A stretch of 20,224 bases of DNA. Source: Solobacterium sp. UBA1761 (lineage in GTDB: Bacteria > Bacillota_I > Bacilli_A > Erysipelotrichales > Erysipelotrichaceae). The stretch is taken from positions 1 through 20,224 of the forward strand of contig DCHD01000059.1 in NCBI GenBank assembly GCA_002315565.1, written 5' to 3'. Of this stretch, positions 13,728 to 19,859 are shown in pieces. Below the pieces are notes generated by a model. That model did not search any database, was not told where the DNA came from, and saw only the letters and a list, made by a program, of their open reading frames with translations. The translations under genes were made by a program, and so were the position numbers. The first letter of the stretch is position 1. Each line of letters begins with the position of its first letter.

Positions 13728-14365
13728 TGATTAAAGGTATTATATTTGACCTTGACGGCACCGTACTTGATACGTCCAAAGATCTGACAACTGCCGTAAA
13801 CAGAACAAGAGCCCATTATAAACTTGAACCGATATCACTCGAAAAAGTTCTTCACTGTGTGGGCAATGGTTTTGTAGTTCTGATGAACAAAGCACTACCG
13901 GAAGTTAAAGATAAAGATGAAGCTCTTGAAATATTCAAAAAAGAATACAGCATGTGTTACATGGATGAAACAGCACCGTATCAGGGAATTACAGACATGT
14001 TAAAGAAGCTCAATTCAATGGGCATAAAGGTTGGTATCAATACTAACAAGGACGATACCTTCTCAAAGAAACTCATTAAGAAAAACTTTCCTGATATAGA
14101 ATTTATAGATGTCATAGGCACTGTACCAGGCAGAAATAAAAAACCAGATCCTGCTGGAGTCAATGTAATACTTGAAAAGATGGCTATAACAAATGAAGAA
14201 CTTATCTATATGGGTGATTCTGATGTTGACCTTAAAACAGCACTTAACGCAAAAGTTACACCTGTTGCGTGTACCTGGGGTTTCAGAACAAAAGAAGAAC
14301 TGATAAATGCCGGAGCAATAAATATTATTGATAAACCAGAAGAAGTCTTTACCTATATCGGGTAA
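13727..14365 (+). CDS. HAD-family hydrolase, phosphoglycolate phosphatase-like
   Basis: This 212-aa haloacid dehalogenase-type phosphatase has all four motifs. FDLDGTVLDT holds the nucleophile Asp8 and acid Asp10. GINTNK (103-108) is motif II, KKPDPAG carries the motif III Lys (139), and MGDSDVDLKTA (162-172) binds magnesium. An alpha-helical cap lies between motifs I and II (about 17-85), the subfamily I arrangement of phosphoglycolate and nucleotide phosphatases. The real substrate is uncertain. It is the last gene of the transporter-hydrolase operon, followed by a terminator. Confidence 0.9.
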   Translation: MIKGIIFDLDGTVLDTSKDLTTAVNRTRAHYKLEPISLEKVLHCVGNGFVVLMNKALPEVKDKDEALEIFKKEYSMCYMDETAPYQGITDMLKKLNSMGIKVGINTNKDDTFSKKLIKKNFPDIEFIDVIGTVPGRNKKPDPAGVNVILEKMAITNEELIYMGDSDVDLKTALNAKVTPVACTWGFRTKEELINAGAINIIDKPEEVFTYIG

Positions 14366-14401
14366 AGATTTTTTATGCACTAAATAAGGCATATGAGCAG
14401 A

Positions 14402-14435
14402 ATATGCACCAAATAGTGCATATATACATTTTTTT
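14402..14435 (+). terminator. Probable terminator after the HAD gene
   Basis: The 8-bp stem ATATGCAC/GTGCATAT with a 6-nt loop is followed, after ATACA, by seven T residues. The offset T-tract weakens it. A similar unpaired copy of ATGCACYAAATA lies just upstream (14375-14386). The T-tract also overlaps the -35 area of the riboswitch promoter. Confidence 0.55.
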
Positions 14436-14451
14436 GAACAGATAATTAATG

Positions 14452-14457
14452 TATAAT
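14452..14457 (+). promoter_or_regulatory. -10 box for the SAM riboswitch transcript
   Basis: TATAAT preceded by TG gives a predicted start at about 14464, exactly at the 5' edge of the aptamer P1 stem. A -35 is not clear: TTGAAC at 14434 is only 12 nt away. Confidence 0.55.
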
Positions 14458-14462
14458 ACAGA

Positions 14463-14590
14463 CATCCATAAAGAGTACGTGAGAGACAAGCTCTGTGATC
14501 GTACAGCAACCTGCATATGCAAGGTGCTAAAGCTTGAATGATGGAAGATATATTAATATTGACTTCCATCATTACGATGGGAGTTTTTTT
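14463..14590 (+). promoter_or_regulatory. SAM-I-clan riboswitch (P4-less, SAM-I/IV-like) with transcription terminator
   Basis: The core is that of SAM-I: AGCAACC (14505-14511) and AAGGTGCTAA (14521-14530) flank a P3 hairpin. P2 is GTACG/CGTAC (14475-14479, 14500-14504). Above it lies a textbook kink-turn: tandem GA on both strands (14481-14482, 14497-14498), a 3-nt bulge TGT, and a GAG/CTC stem. The P2 loop CAAG (14487-14490) pairs with CTTG (14533-14536), the SAM-I pseudoknot but with other bases. There is no P4 hairpin. P1 is about TCCAT/ATGGA (14465-14469, 14541-14545). Its 3' strand is also the antiterminator arm (14537-14547 with 14563-14573, 11 bp). The terminator is 14563-14570 with 14576-14583, then seven T. 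SAM binding should therefore switch off the gene at 14615. Confidence 0.82.
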
Positions 14591-14615
14591 CCTCTTTATG
14601 GTTAGGAGGAAAAAA
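14585..14615 (+). promoter_or_regulatory. Possible hairpin masking the ribosome binding site
   Basis: TTTTTTCCTC (14585-14594) can pair with GAGGAAAAAA (14606-14615), covering the Shine-Dalgarno AGGAGG and the first base of the ATG. The terminator T-tract supplies one arm. It could limit translation of read-through mRNA, or be a chance result of T-rich and A-rich neighbours. Confidence 0.3.
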
Positions 14616-15205
14616 TGAAATATATTTATCAGATTTCTTTCTCTACGAAAGAAAGACAGAAAAGACTTGAAGACTATTTCTTTGAGGTCACAGGAAAAAG
14701 ACCTAACTTTGGTCCTATTCAATATGGAGGTTCAGTAACCATTGTTATGGTCACTGAAGACCTTAAAGATTATTCTTTCAACAACGTTACAGGCGCAATT
14801 TATTTTCCAGGGAAGAGATTCCGTTCTGTTGACGACTTTATCAAGTGGCATAGAGTATACAAGAATTTGTGTTGCTCTTTCAATTCAAAAGATACCAATA
14901 TTCTTATGCAGAACATATCTTTAAATCTTGAAAAAGAAAAAACATACAATGACTACTTTACTGATCTGAAACTTACATTTGAACATGGGTCTAGATATCT
15001 TTACAGATGCAATAAATGTGGAAAGTATGTACTTGTTCAGCACAGACGCGATAAAGCATCTAACGACTATGTCACCGAATACATACCGGTACTCGATAAA
15101 GATGAAGCAGACAGACTTGTCAAGAAGTATACACCTGAAAAACTGATGGAAAAACATAAGAACAAAATGTTCTCAATCTGCATCAAAGATTATAACTGGA
15201 TCTGA
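14615..15205 (+). CDS. Hypothetical protein under the SAM riboswitch, CxxC motif
   Basis: I do not recognise this 196-aa protein. The N-terminal 70 residues are mixed alpha/beta (MKYIYQISFSTKERQKR, then GKRFRSVDDFIKWHR). A C-terminal part has RYLYRCNKCGKYVLVQHRR, where Cys132 and Cys135 form a CxxC zinc-knuckle-like turn. Other cysteines are 86-87 and 189, so a complete four-Cys zinc ribbon is possible but not evident. No signal peptide or membrane helix is present. TAGGAGG at 14603-14609 is a strong ribosome binding site. The gene lies directly behind a SAM-type riboswitch, which is unexpected for an unknown protein rather than a methionine or SAM gene. Similar small Cys-motif proteins occur among polymorphic-toxin immunity genes, but that link is only a guess. 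Confidence 0.75.
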   Translation: MKYIYQISFSTKERQKRLEDYFFEVTGKRPNFGPIQYGGSVTIVMVTEDLKDYSFNNVTGAIYFPGKRFRSVDDFIKWHRVYKNLCCSFNSKDTNILMQNISLNLEKEKTYNDYFTDLKLTFEHGSRYLYRCNKCGKYVLVQHRRDKASNDYVTEYIPVLDKDEADRLVKKYTPEKLMEKHKNKMFSICIKDYNWI

Positions 15206-15332
15206 ATCCACACAAAAAACCGATAGAAAGAATATGACCAAATAAAGACGAACAAAGGGAAAATATTTTGTTTACCGCACTACTTACAATTGAATTTATT
15301 GAAGATGTTGTGTAGAAGGTGATAGAAACATT

Positions 15333-15725
15333 ATGACACATACTCTTTTTGTTGAAGGTGGTGAAATAAATGTATCCTTTATTATCTGTTATGAAAGCAG
15401 TTTTACGAATTATGTCCTGAAAATCGATGATGACGCAAATATTTTATTCTTTCTTCGTGGGACTGGGGTCAGTTACTGAACTTCATAAAATGATTTCAAG
15501 AACAACCACCATAGAAAATAGCATCTCAGCACTTAAGCGACATATGATGACAAAAGTATGGCAATAGATGAAAATGTAAATATGCTCTATGAGTCATATA
15601 CATAATATGAAGGTTATGAAACAGTACATAGAGTTGAAATGCTATATTAATACAAATTTAATAAAGCCATTGGCACTTTATTCGCACATCCGTGAAAGTA
15701 TTATGAGCTTAAGGGGGTTAAATAA
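15333..15725 (+). pseudogene. Decayed hypothetical gene with frameshifts and stops
   Basis: An ATG at 15333 with a good ribosome binding site (AAGGTGAT) opens a frame of 48 codons ending at 15479. The reading continues in a second frame (VGLGSVTELHKMISRTT, ending at the TAG after KVWQ) and then in a third from 15549 to 15725. The third frame (DKSMAIDENVNMLYESY, then YEGYETVHRVEMLY, YKFNKAIGTLFAHP and KYYELKGVK) is broken by three in-frame stops. Joined, the parts would make a protein of about 130 residues. This is the pattern of a dead gene, not of noncoding DNA. The upstream stretch 15206-15332 holds no complete gene; one frame (KDEQRENILFTALLTIEFIE) may be another remnant. I do not recognise the family. 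Confidence 0.6.
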
Positions 15726-15727
15726 TA

Positions 15728-16189
15728 ATGAATAAAACTTATGATGATTTTTTGGATGCTTTAGAGAATTTCAGGAAAATTCATGGCGGCGATGAAAATG
15801 TTGACATGGAAAAGGATGTTGTACTGAAGTTTATCGCTTTTCTGAAAGACAAGGAAAACAAACTGTTGGTTCTTGTTGATAAAGAAAATAATACCCTAGT
15901 TTCAGAAAGTGAATACGGGGTGATTTTCCACTTATACACATCAATTCAAGATATATTTTTAGCCAACATTGATAAAAGAGATTGGGATTATATTGTTTGC
16001 AATGCCTTTAATATATTCAGTAAAATTTCTAAAGAACCAAATTTAGAAGCAGTCTACATAAACGAAAACAAATTTCCTCCCGTATATATTCCAAAAGACA
16101 TTATGGAGCTGATGTTGTTCAGAGTCGATAATGAAGAGGAGTACCAGAAAATTCTGCAGGAAGCAAACAGTAAAAAGCAATCTCAATGA
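15728..16189 (+). CDS. Hypothetical protein
   Basis: I do not recognise this 153-aa acidic protein. It is predicted soluble, with no signal peptide, membrane helix or Cys cluster. An N-terminal helical part (MNKTYDDFLDALENFRKIHG) precedes a mixed alpha/beta region and a helical C terminus (EEEYQKILQEANSKK). AAGGGGG at 15711-15717 is the ribosome binding site. It starts 2 nt after the end of the decayed gene and ends in a hairpin that serves as terminator of the convergent dehydrogenase gene. With the preceding genes it forms a small accessory cassette of unknown proteins. Confidence 0.7.
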   Translation: MNKTYDDFLDALENFRKIHGGDENVDMEKDVVLKFIAFLKDKENKLLVLVDKENNTLVSESEYGVIFHLYTSIQDIFLANIDKRDWDYIVCNAFNIFSKISKEPNLEAVYINENKFPPVYIPKDIMELMLFRVDNEEEYQKILQEANSKKQSQ

Positions 16190-16195
16190 GATTGC
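16172..16195 (-). terminator. Terminator of the alcohol dehydrogenase gene
   Basis: The stem GCAATCT/AGATTGC (16177-16183, 16189-16195) with a 5-nt loop is followed on the minus strand by TTTTT (16172-16176). It starts directly after the dehydrogenase stop and lies inside the last codons of the convergent plus-strand gene. On the plus strand no T-run follows. Confidence 0.75.
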
Positions 16196-17272
16196 CTAGT
16201 TGAAATTCTTTATCAGTATTTCTCTTATATCACCTGTGGTCATAGTGCCATAGGTGTTTTTTACTGAACCATTGTTTTCCCATCTTGGAAGTATTTCTTC
16301 AATCTGTTTTCCGGTCATCTTTATATCTGGCCTTGGAATTATACCTAAGAGTTCTTTGAATTCAGCAATAGTCATATTGAGATTCTTAAAGAAGCTTAAC
16401 GCATACAATGGGTTGTTTGCAATCTGATAATCAATTACATCTTCAAGGAATAAAGCACAAGCCATTCCGTGAGACAGATGATATTCTTCAGTCAGATAAT
16501 AGCCGACATTATGTCCGAATGTTGTTCCGGTTATGTCGATGGCATATCCGCCTTCAATAGAACCGTTATAAAGGTTTGTTCTGGCTTTTAAAGAAAGTTC
16601 CTTATCTTCTTTAAGTGAAAGAAGGTCGTTGTACATTGTTTTTATACAATTGATGGAATGTTTTCTTGATTCATCATTTGCTTTATTCGAAAAGTAGGAT
16701 TCAGTAGCATGACATACTGCGTCAATTCCGGTTGAAACTGTAAAGTCTTTATTTAAAGACATCGTATATCTTGGATCTCCAAACGCATATTTGGCATACA
16801 TTCTTTCATCGTGAATAGAGTGTTTCTTGTGTTTTGAATCGGTTAGTACAGATACTTTGGTTACTTCTGATCCTGTACCTGCAGTAGTGCCTACAAGGAT
16901 TATCTCTTTTGGCTCATTAATCCATTCCTTCTTATAGAATCTTTCTTCATCAATATTGGGATTAGCCATGGTTACTGCAATCGCTTTGGCAGCATCTAAA
17001 GGAGAACCGCCACCGATACCGATTACAAAGTCACAAGTCTTACCAATGTTACCGGCTTTTATGCATGACTTTAATGTTGGATTCTGTTCAATCTCATTAA
17101 AGATAATATATTCAATATTATTTTCTTTAAGAGCATTTGTTACATCGCCTAAAGCACCTGATTTTACTGCAGAAGTTTTACCGGTGACAATCAGTGCTTT
17201 TTTGCCAAGCTTAAACAGGTTGATATTCTTTGAAACGACTTCACTATCTATGTACATTTTTACGTTGTTCAT
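16196..17272 (-). CDS. Iron-containing (group III) alcohol dehydrogenase
   Basis: This 358-aa protein is a metal-dependent NAD(P)-linked alcohol dehydrogenase of the Fe-ADH/GldA superfamily, reducing aldehydes or oxidising alcohols in the cytoplasm. GGGSPLDAAK (87-96) is the dinucleotide-binding motif, and GTTAGTGSEVT (128-138) is conserved. The four iron ligands are Asp184 and His188 (TGIDAVCHATESYFS), His254 (TFGHNVGYYL) and His268 (HLSHGMACALF). The length is slightly short for the family (about 380), mainly at the C terminus. No Shine-Dalgarno is seen and a TATAAT lies exactly 6 nt before the ATG, so the mRNA is predicted to be leaderless. It stands alone between two terminators. Exact substrate is unknown. 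Confidence 0.93.
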   Translation of the reverse strand: MNNVKMYIDSEVVSKNINLFKLGKKALIVTGKTSAVKSGALGDVTNALKENNIEYIIFNEIEQNPTLKSCIKAGNIGKTCDFVIGIGGGSPLDAAKAIAVTMANPNIDEERFYKKEWINEPKEIILVGTTAGTGSEVTKVSVLTDSKHKKHSIHDERMYAKYAFGDPRYTMSLNKDFTVSTGIDAVCHATESYFSNKANDESRKHSINCIKTMYNDLLSLKEDKELSLKARTNLYNGSIEGGYAIDITGTTFGHNVGYYLTEEYHLSHGMACALFLEDVIDYQIANNPLYALSFFKNLNMTIAEFKELLGIIPRPDIKMTGKQIEEILPRWENNGSVKNTYGTMTTGDIREILIKNFN

Positions 17273-17278
17273 ACTTTA

Positions 17279-17306
17279 ATTATAGTTAATTGCTTTTTAA
17301 AGACAA
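17279..17306 (-). promoter_or_regulatory. Promoter of the alcohol dehydrogenase gene, leaderless
   Basis: On the minus strand TTGTCT (17306-17301), a 16-nt spacer and TATAAT (17284-17279) are followed by TAAAGT and the ATG. The predicted start is the A of ATG. The -35 lies in the tail of the upstream terminator. Confidence 0.65.
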
Positions 17307-17329
17307 AAAAGACAGATTTTATCTGTCTT
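17305..17329 (-). terminator. Terminator of the 111-aa protein gene
   Basis: A perfect 9-bp stem, AAGACAGAT/ATCTGTCTT, with a 3-nt loop is followed on the minus strand by a run of T residues. It starts 7 nt after the stop codon. Confidence 0.8.
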
Positions 17330-17336
17330 AATCGCT

Positions 17337-17672
17337 TTATTTAACTGGGGTTGGATGTGGGTCTGCATTTGGATGATCAGAACAATCACATTCATAGAAA
17401 TAAAATTCTGTACCATCTTTATACATTGCATACCAGACATCGGCCTGTAATTTAGTTCCAGCGTTTTTGAAATAATTGTTAAAAGCAGAAGCACTTCTAA
17501 CAAAACCATCATTGGTCTTGCCGGTAGCAGCATCAAATCTCTGATCAGGATCAGATACGGCGATAGTATCTTTAGTAAATTTGTAACATTCACCAGCATA
17601 TACGCCCTTTTTACCTGATGTAGAAATAACATCGTTTTCTGTTAATCTTTCTATACTGAATTCAAGTTTCAT
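17337..17672 (-). CDS. Hypothetical small protein with Cys/His-rich tail
   Basis: I do not recognise this 111-aa protein. It starts MKLEFSIERLTENDV and contains alternating short strands and helices (VYAGECYKF, FNNYFKNAG, VWYAMYKDGTEFYFYEC). The C-terminal tail ECDCSDHPNADPHPTPVK groups two Cys, two His and acidic residues, which could bind a metal. No signal peptide or membrane segment is seen. AGAGGT lies 9 nt before the ATG. It is followed by a clear terminator, so it is a single-gene unit separate from the dehydrogenase. Confidence 0.7.
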   Translation of the reverse strand: MKLEFSIERLTENDVISTSGKKGVYAGECYKFTKDTIAVSDPDQRFDAATGKTNDGFVRSASAFNNYFKNAGTKLQADVWYAMYKDGTEFYFYECDCSDHPNADPHPTPVK

Positions 17673-17741
17673 TTATAATACCTCTTAAAATACTTAATCA
17701 GTTTAACACAGAATGGCTTTATGTAGTGATATTGTTGGATT

Positions 17742-17750
17742 TGCTATAAT
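17742..17750 (+). promoter_or_regulatory. Extended -10 promoter of the cupin gene
   Basis: TGCTATAAT is a full extended -10 element, 22 nt before the ATG at 17773, with the ribosome binding site AAGGAAG at 17757-17763. The predicted leader is about 16 nt. The -35 is weak, as is usual with extended -10 elements. Confidence 0.65.
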
Positions 17751-17772
17751 GGAAACAAGGAAGTGAACAATA

Positions 17773-18120
17773 ATGTTAAGAAAGAAAAGTGAAAGAATTG
17801 AAGAAGTAAAGACCGCAATGAGAGAAGGACCTGGTCAGGTTGTTCTTAAACCTATTGCCAACAGAGAAGAAATGCTGAATAAAGCAAGAATGTTCTCTAC
17901 TATTACACTTAATCCTGGCTGTGGTATCGGAAAGCATGGCCATGAAGGAGAAACTGAGATTTTCTTGGTAAGCAAAGGTGAAGCAGACTATATCGATGAT
18001 GGCCGTGAATATAAGATCAAGGAAGGCGATGTTACTGTATGTCCTCCTGGTCATTGTCATGGAGTTACAAACAACTCAAATGAAGTTTGTGAGTTAGTTG
18101 CTCTTATTGTGTTAGAATAA
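17773..18120 (+). CDS. Cupin-domain protein
   Basis: This 115-aa single-domain cupin has both conserved cupin motifs. Motif 1 is GIGKHGHEGETEIFLVSKG, with the metal-binding His-X-His and Glu. Motif 2 is PPGHCHGVTN, with the third His. The beta-barrel pocket probably holds a divalent metal. The substrate or ligand is unknown; such small cupins range from isomerases to sugar-binding proteins. It has its own extended -10 promoter and ends just before the lysS T-box, so lysS is probably a separate unit. Confidence 0.9.
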   Translation: MLRKKSERIEEVKTAMREGPGQVVLKPIANREEMLNKARMFSTITLNPGCGIGKHGHEGETEIFLVSKGEADYIDDGREYKIKEGDVTVCPPGHCHGVTNNSNEVCELVALIVLE

Positions 18121-18124
18121 TTGT

Positions 18125-18317
18125 GTCGCAAGGAAAAGACGAGTAAACTGTTACGGCATCAAGAGAGTCTCTGGTGGTGAGAAGAGATATGCACGGTCAG
18201 TTGAATAAAAACTTGGAGCGAATCGCCCGCAGCGTTAAAGCATAATGAAGGTGCATGTGAAAACATGAACTAAGGTGGTACCGCGTAATCAAACGTCCTT
18301 AGATATGGGACGTTTTT
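18125..18317 (+). promoter_or_regulatory. Lysine-specific T-box leader of lysS
   Basis: The T-box sequence AAGGTGGTACCGCG (18272-18285) is exact. In stem I an AGUA-type specifier-loop motif (in GAGTAAACTG) faces GAATAAAA. The codon AAA at 18207-18209 is in the specifier position, reading Lys. The terminator is AAACGTCC/GGACGTTT (18291-18298, 18308-18315) with a T-rich tail. Uncharged tRNA-Lys should stabilise the antiterminator and let lysS be transcribed. The promoter is uncertain; TAGAAT at 18113-18118 is a candidate. Confidence 0.92.
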
Positions 18318-18335
18318 ATTTTTAAGGAGAAAATC

Positions 18336-19838
18336 ATGGAAAGAGAATTAAACGATCAGCAATTAGTCAGAAGACAGAAAGCCGATGAATTACAGGCAAA
18401 AGGTATTTATCCATATGGTAATGCCTACAAGAGAACAGCTTATTCAAGCACAATCAGAAATGAATTCGGCGCAAAGAGCAAAGAAGAACTTGAAGCAAAT
18501 CCAGTCAAAGTTAGTATTGCCGGAAGAATCATGTCAAAAAGAAGAATGGGCAAGATGTGTTTCATGCACATTCAGGACAGAGACGGACTTATTCAGCTTG
18601 TTATCAATAAGATGGATCTTGGTGAAGAACCATATGAACTTGTTAAAGCAAGTGATATCGGTGACATTATCGGTGTAGAAGGCAATGTATATCGTACTAA
18701 TCCATCTGAACAGAATCCTCAGGGTGAACTTTCAGTATATGTGCTTGTATATACTCATCTTACAAAGGCACTTACACCACTTCCTGAAAAGTTCCATGGT
18801 TTAACTGATAAAGAAGAAAGATACAGAAGAAGATATGTTGACCTGATCATGAATGAAGATGCAAAGAAAGTTGCTTTCATGAGACCACGTATCTTAAGTG
18901 CTATCAGAACATTCTTAGGCGAAAAGGAATTCACTGAAGTTGAAACACCAGTACTTACTACATTACTTACTGGAGCAAGTGCAAGACCATTTGTTACTCA
19001 CCACAATGCTCAGGACTTAGATATGTACTGCCGTATTGCGCTTGAACTGAATCTTAAGAGATTACTTGTCGGTGGTATGGAAAAGGTATATGAGATTGGC
19101 CGTACATTCCGTAATGAAGGTATGGACTCTCAGCATAATCCTGAATTTACAATGATGGAACTATATGAAGCATACTCTAATCTTGAAGGTATGATGGACC
19201 TGACAGAAGAGATGTACAAATATATTGCAGACAAGGTATGCGGAAAGAGAAACTTCACATATCTTGGTCAGGAAATCTCTTTAGATGGTAACTGGAAGAG
19301 AGTTTCAATGACTGATGCGATTAAAGAAAAAACAGGTATCGACTTCAAGAAAGAAATGACTCTTGAAGAAGCAACTGCTTTGGCAAAAGAACATCACATT
19401 GAAGTTGAAAAGCACTTCACTGTTGGTCATATCATCAATGCATTCTTCGAGAAGTATGTTGAAGAAACACTTATTCAGCCTACATTCTTATATGGCCATC
19501 CAGTAGAGATTTCACCTCTTACCAGAGCAAACATGGAAGATCCTAGATTTGTAGACAGATTTGAACTGTTCATCTCAGGACACGAGTGTGCAAATGCCTA
19601 TACAGAACTTAATGACCCAATCGATCAGCTTAATAGATTTGAAGCTCAGCTTAAGGCTAAGGAACTTGGCGATGATGAAGCAAACGATATCGATATGGAC
19701 TTCGTAGAAGCTCTTGAATATGGCATGCCTCCAGCAGGCGGTATCGGTTATGGAATCGATAGACTGGTAATGCTGTTCACTGAACAGGATTCAATCAGAG
19801 ATGTAATTCTCTTCCCAACAATGAAGGAAAGAGGATAA
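18336..19838 (+). CDS. lysS: Lysyl-tRNA synthetase, class II
   Basis: LysRS charges tRNA-Lys with lysine using ATP. The 500-aa product has the class II layout: an N-terminal OB-fold anticodon-binding domain (about 57-140), the conserved FMRPRILSAIRTFL region, motif 2 (IGRTFRNEGMDSQHNPEFTMME, about 254-275, read as two parts) and motif 3 (GIGYGIDRLVML, about 469-480). Length and N terminus (MERELNDQQLVRRQKADEL) fit bacterial LysS. AAGGAG at 18324-18329 is the ribosome binding site. Transcription is governed by the T-box directly upstream. No terminator is seen after the stop before the insertion-sequence region. Confidence 0.97.
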   Translation: MERELNDQQLVRRQKADELQAKGIYPYGNAYKRTAYSSTIRNEFGAKSKEELEANPVKVSIAGRIMSKRRMGKMCFMHIQDRDGLIQLVINKMDLGEEPYELVKASDIGDIIGVEGNVYRTNPSEQNPQGELSVYVLVYTHLTKALTPLPEKFHGLTDKEERYRRRYVDLIMNEDAKKVAFMRPRILSAIRTFLGEKEFTEVETPVLTTLLTGASARPFVTHHNAQDLDMYCRIALELNLKRLLVGGMEKVYEIGRTFRNEGMDSQHNPEFTMMELYEAYSNLEGMMDLTEEMYKYIADKVCGKRNFTYLGQEISLDGNWKRVSMTDAIKEKTGIDFKKEMTLEEATALAKEHHIEVEKHFTVGHIINAFFEKYVEETLIQPTFLYGHPVEISPLTRANMEDPRFVDRFELFISGHECANAYTELNDPIDQLNRFEAQLKAKELGDDEANDIDMDFVEALEYGMPPAGGIGYGIDRLVMLFTEQDSIRDVILFPTMKERG

Positions 19839-19859
19839 TCAAAACAATCAAAAAACAAC

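Noticed and set aside
14063..14722. Long minus-strand open frame (219 codons)
   Set aside because: It runs antisense through the HAD gene and across the riboswitch, has no ribosome binding site and gives a Cys/Phe-rich sequence without family features. It is a shadow frame.
17297..17632. Second minus-strand frame overlapping the 111-aa gene
   Set aside because: The 17337-17672 frame has a proper ribosome binding site and ends just before a terminator. The other frame runs into that terminator and lacks a start signal.
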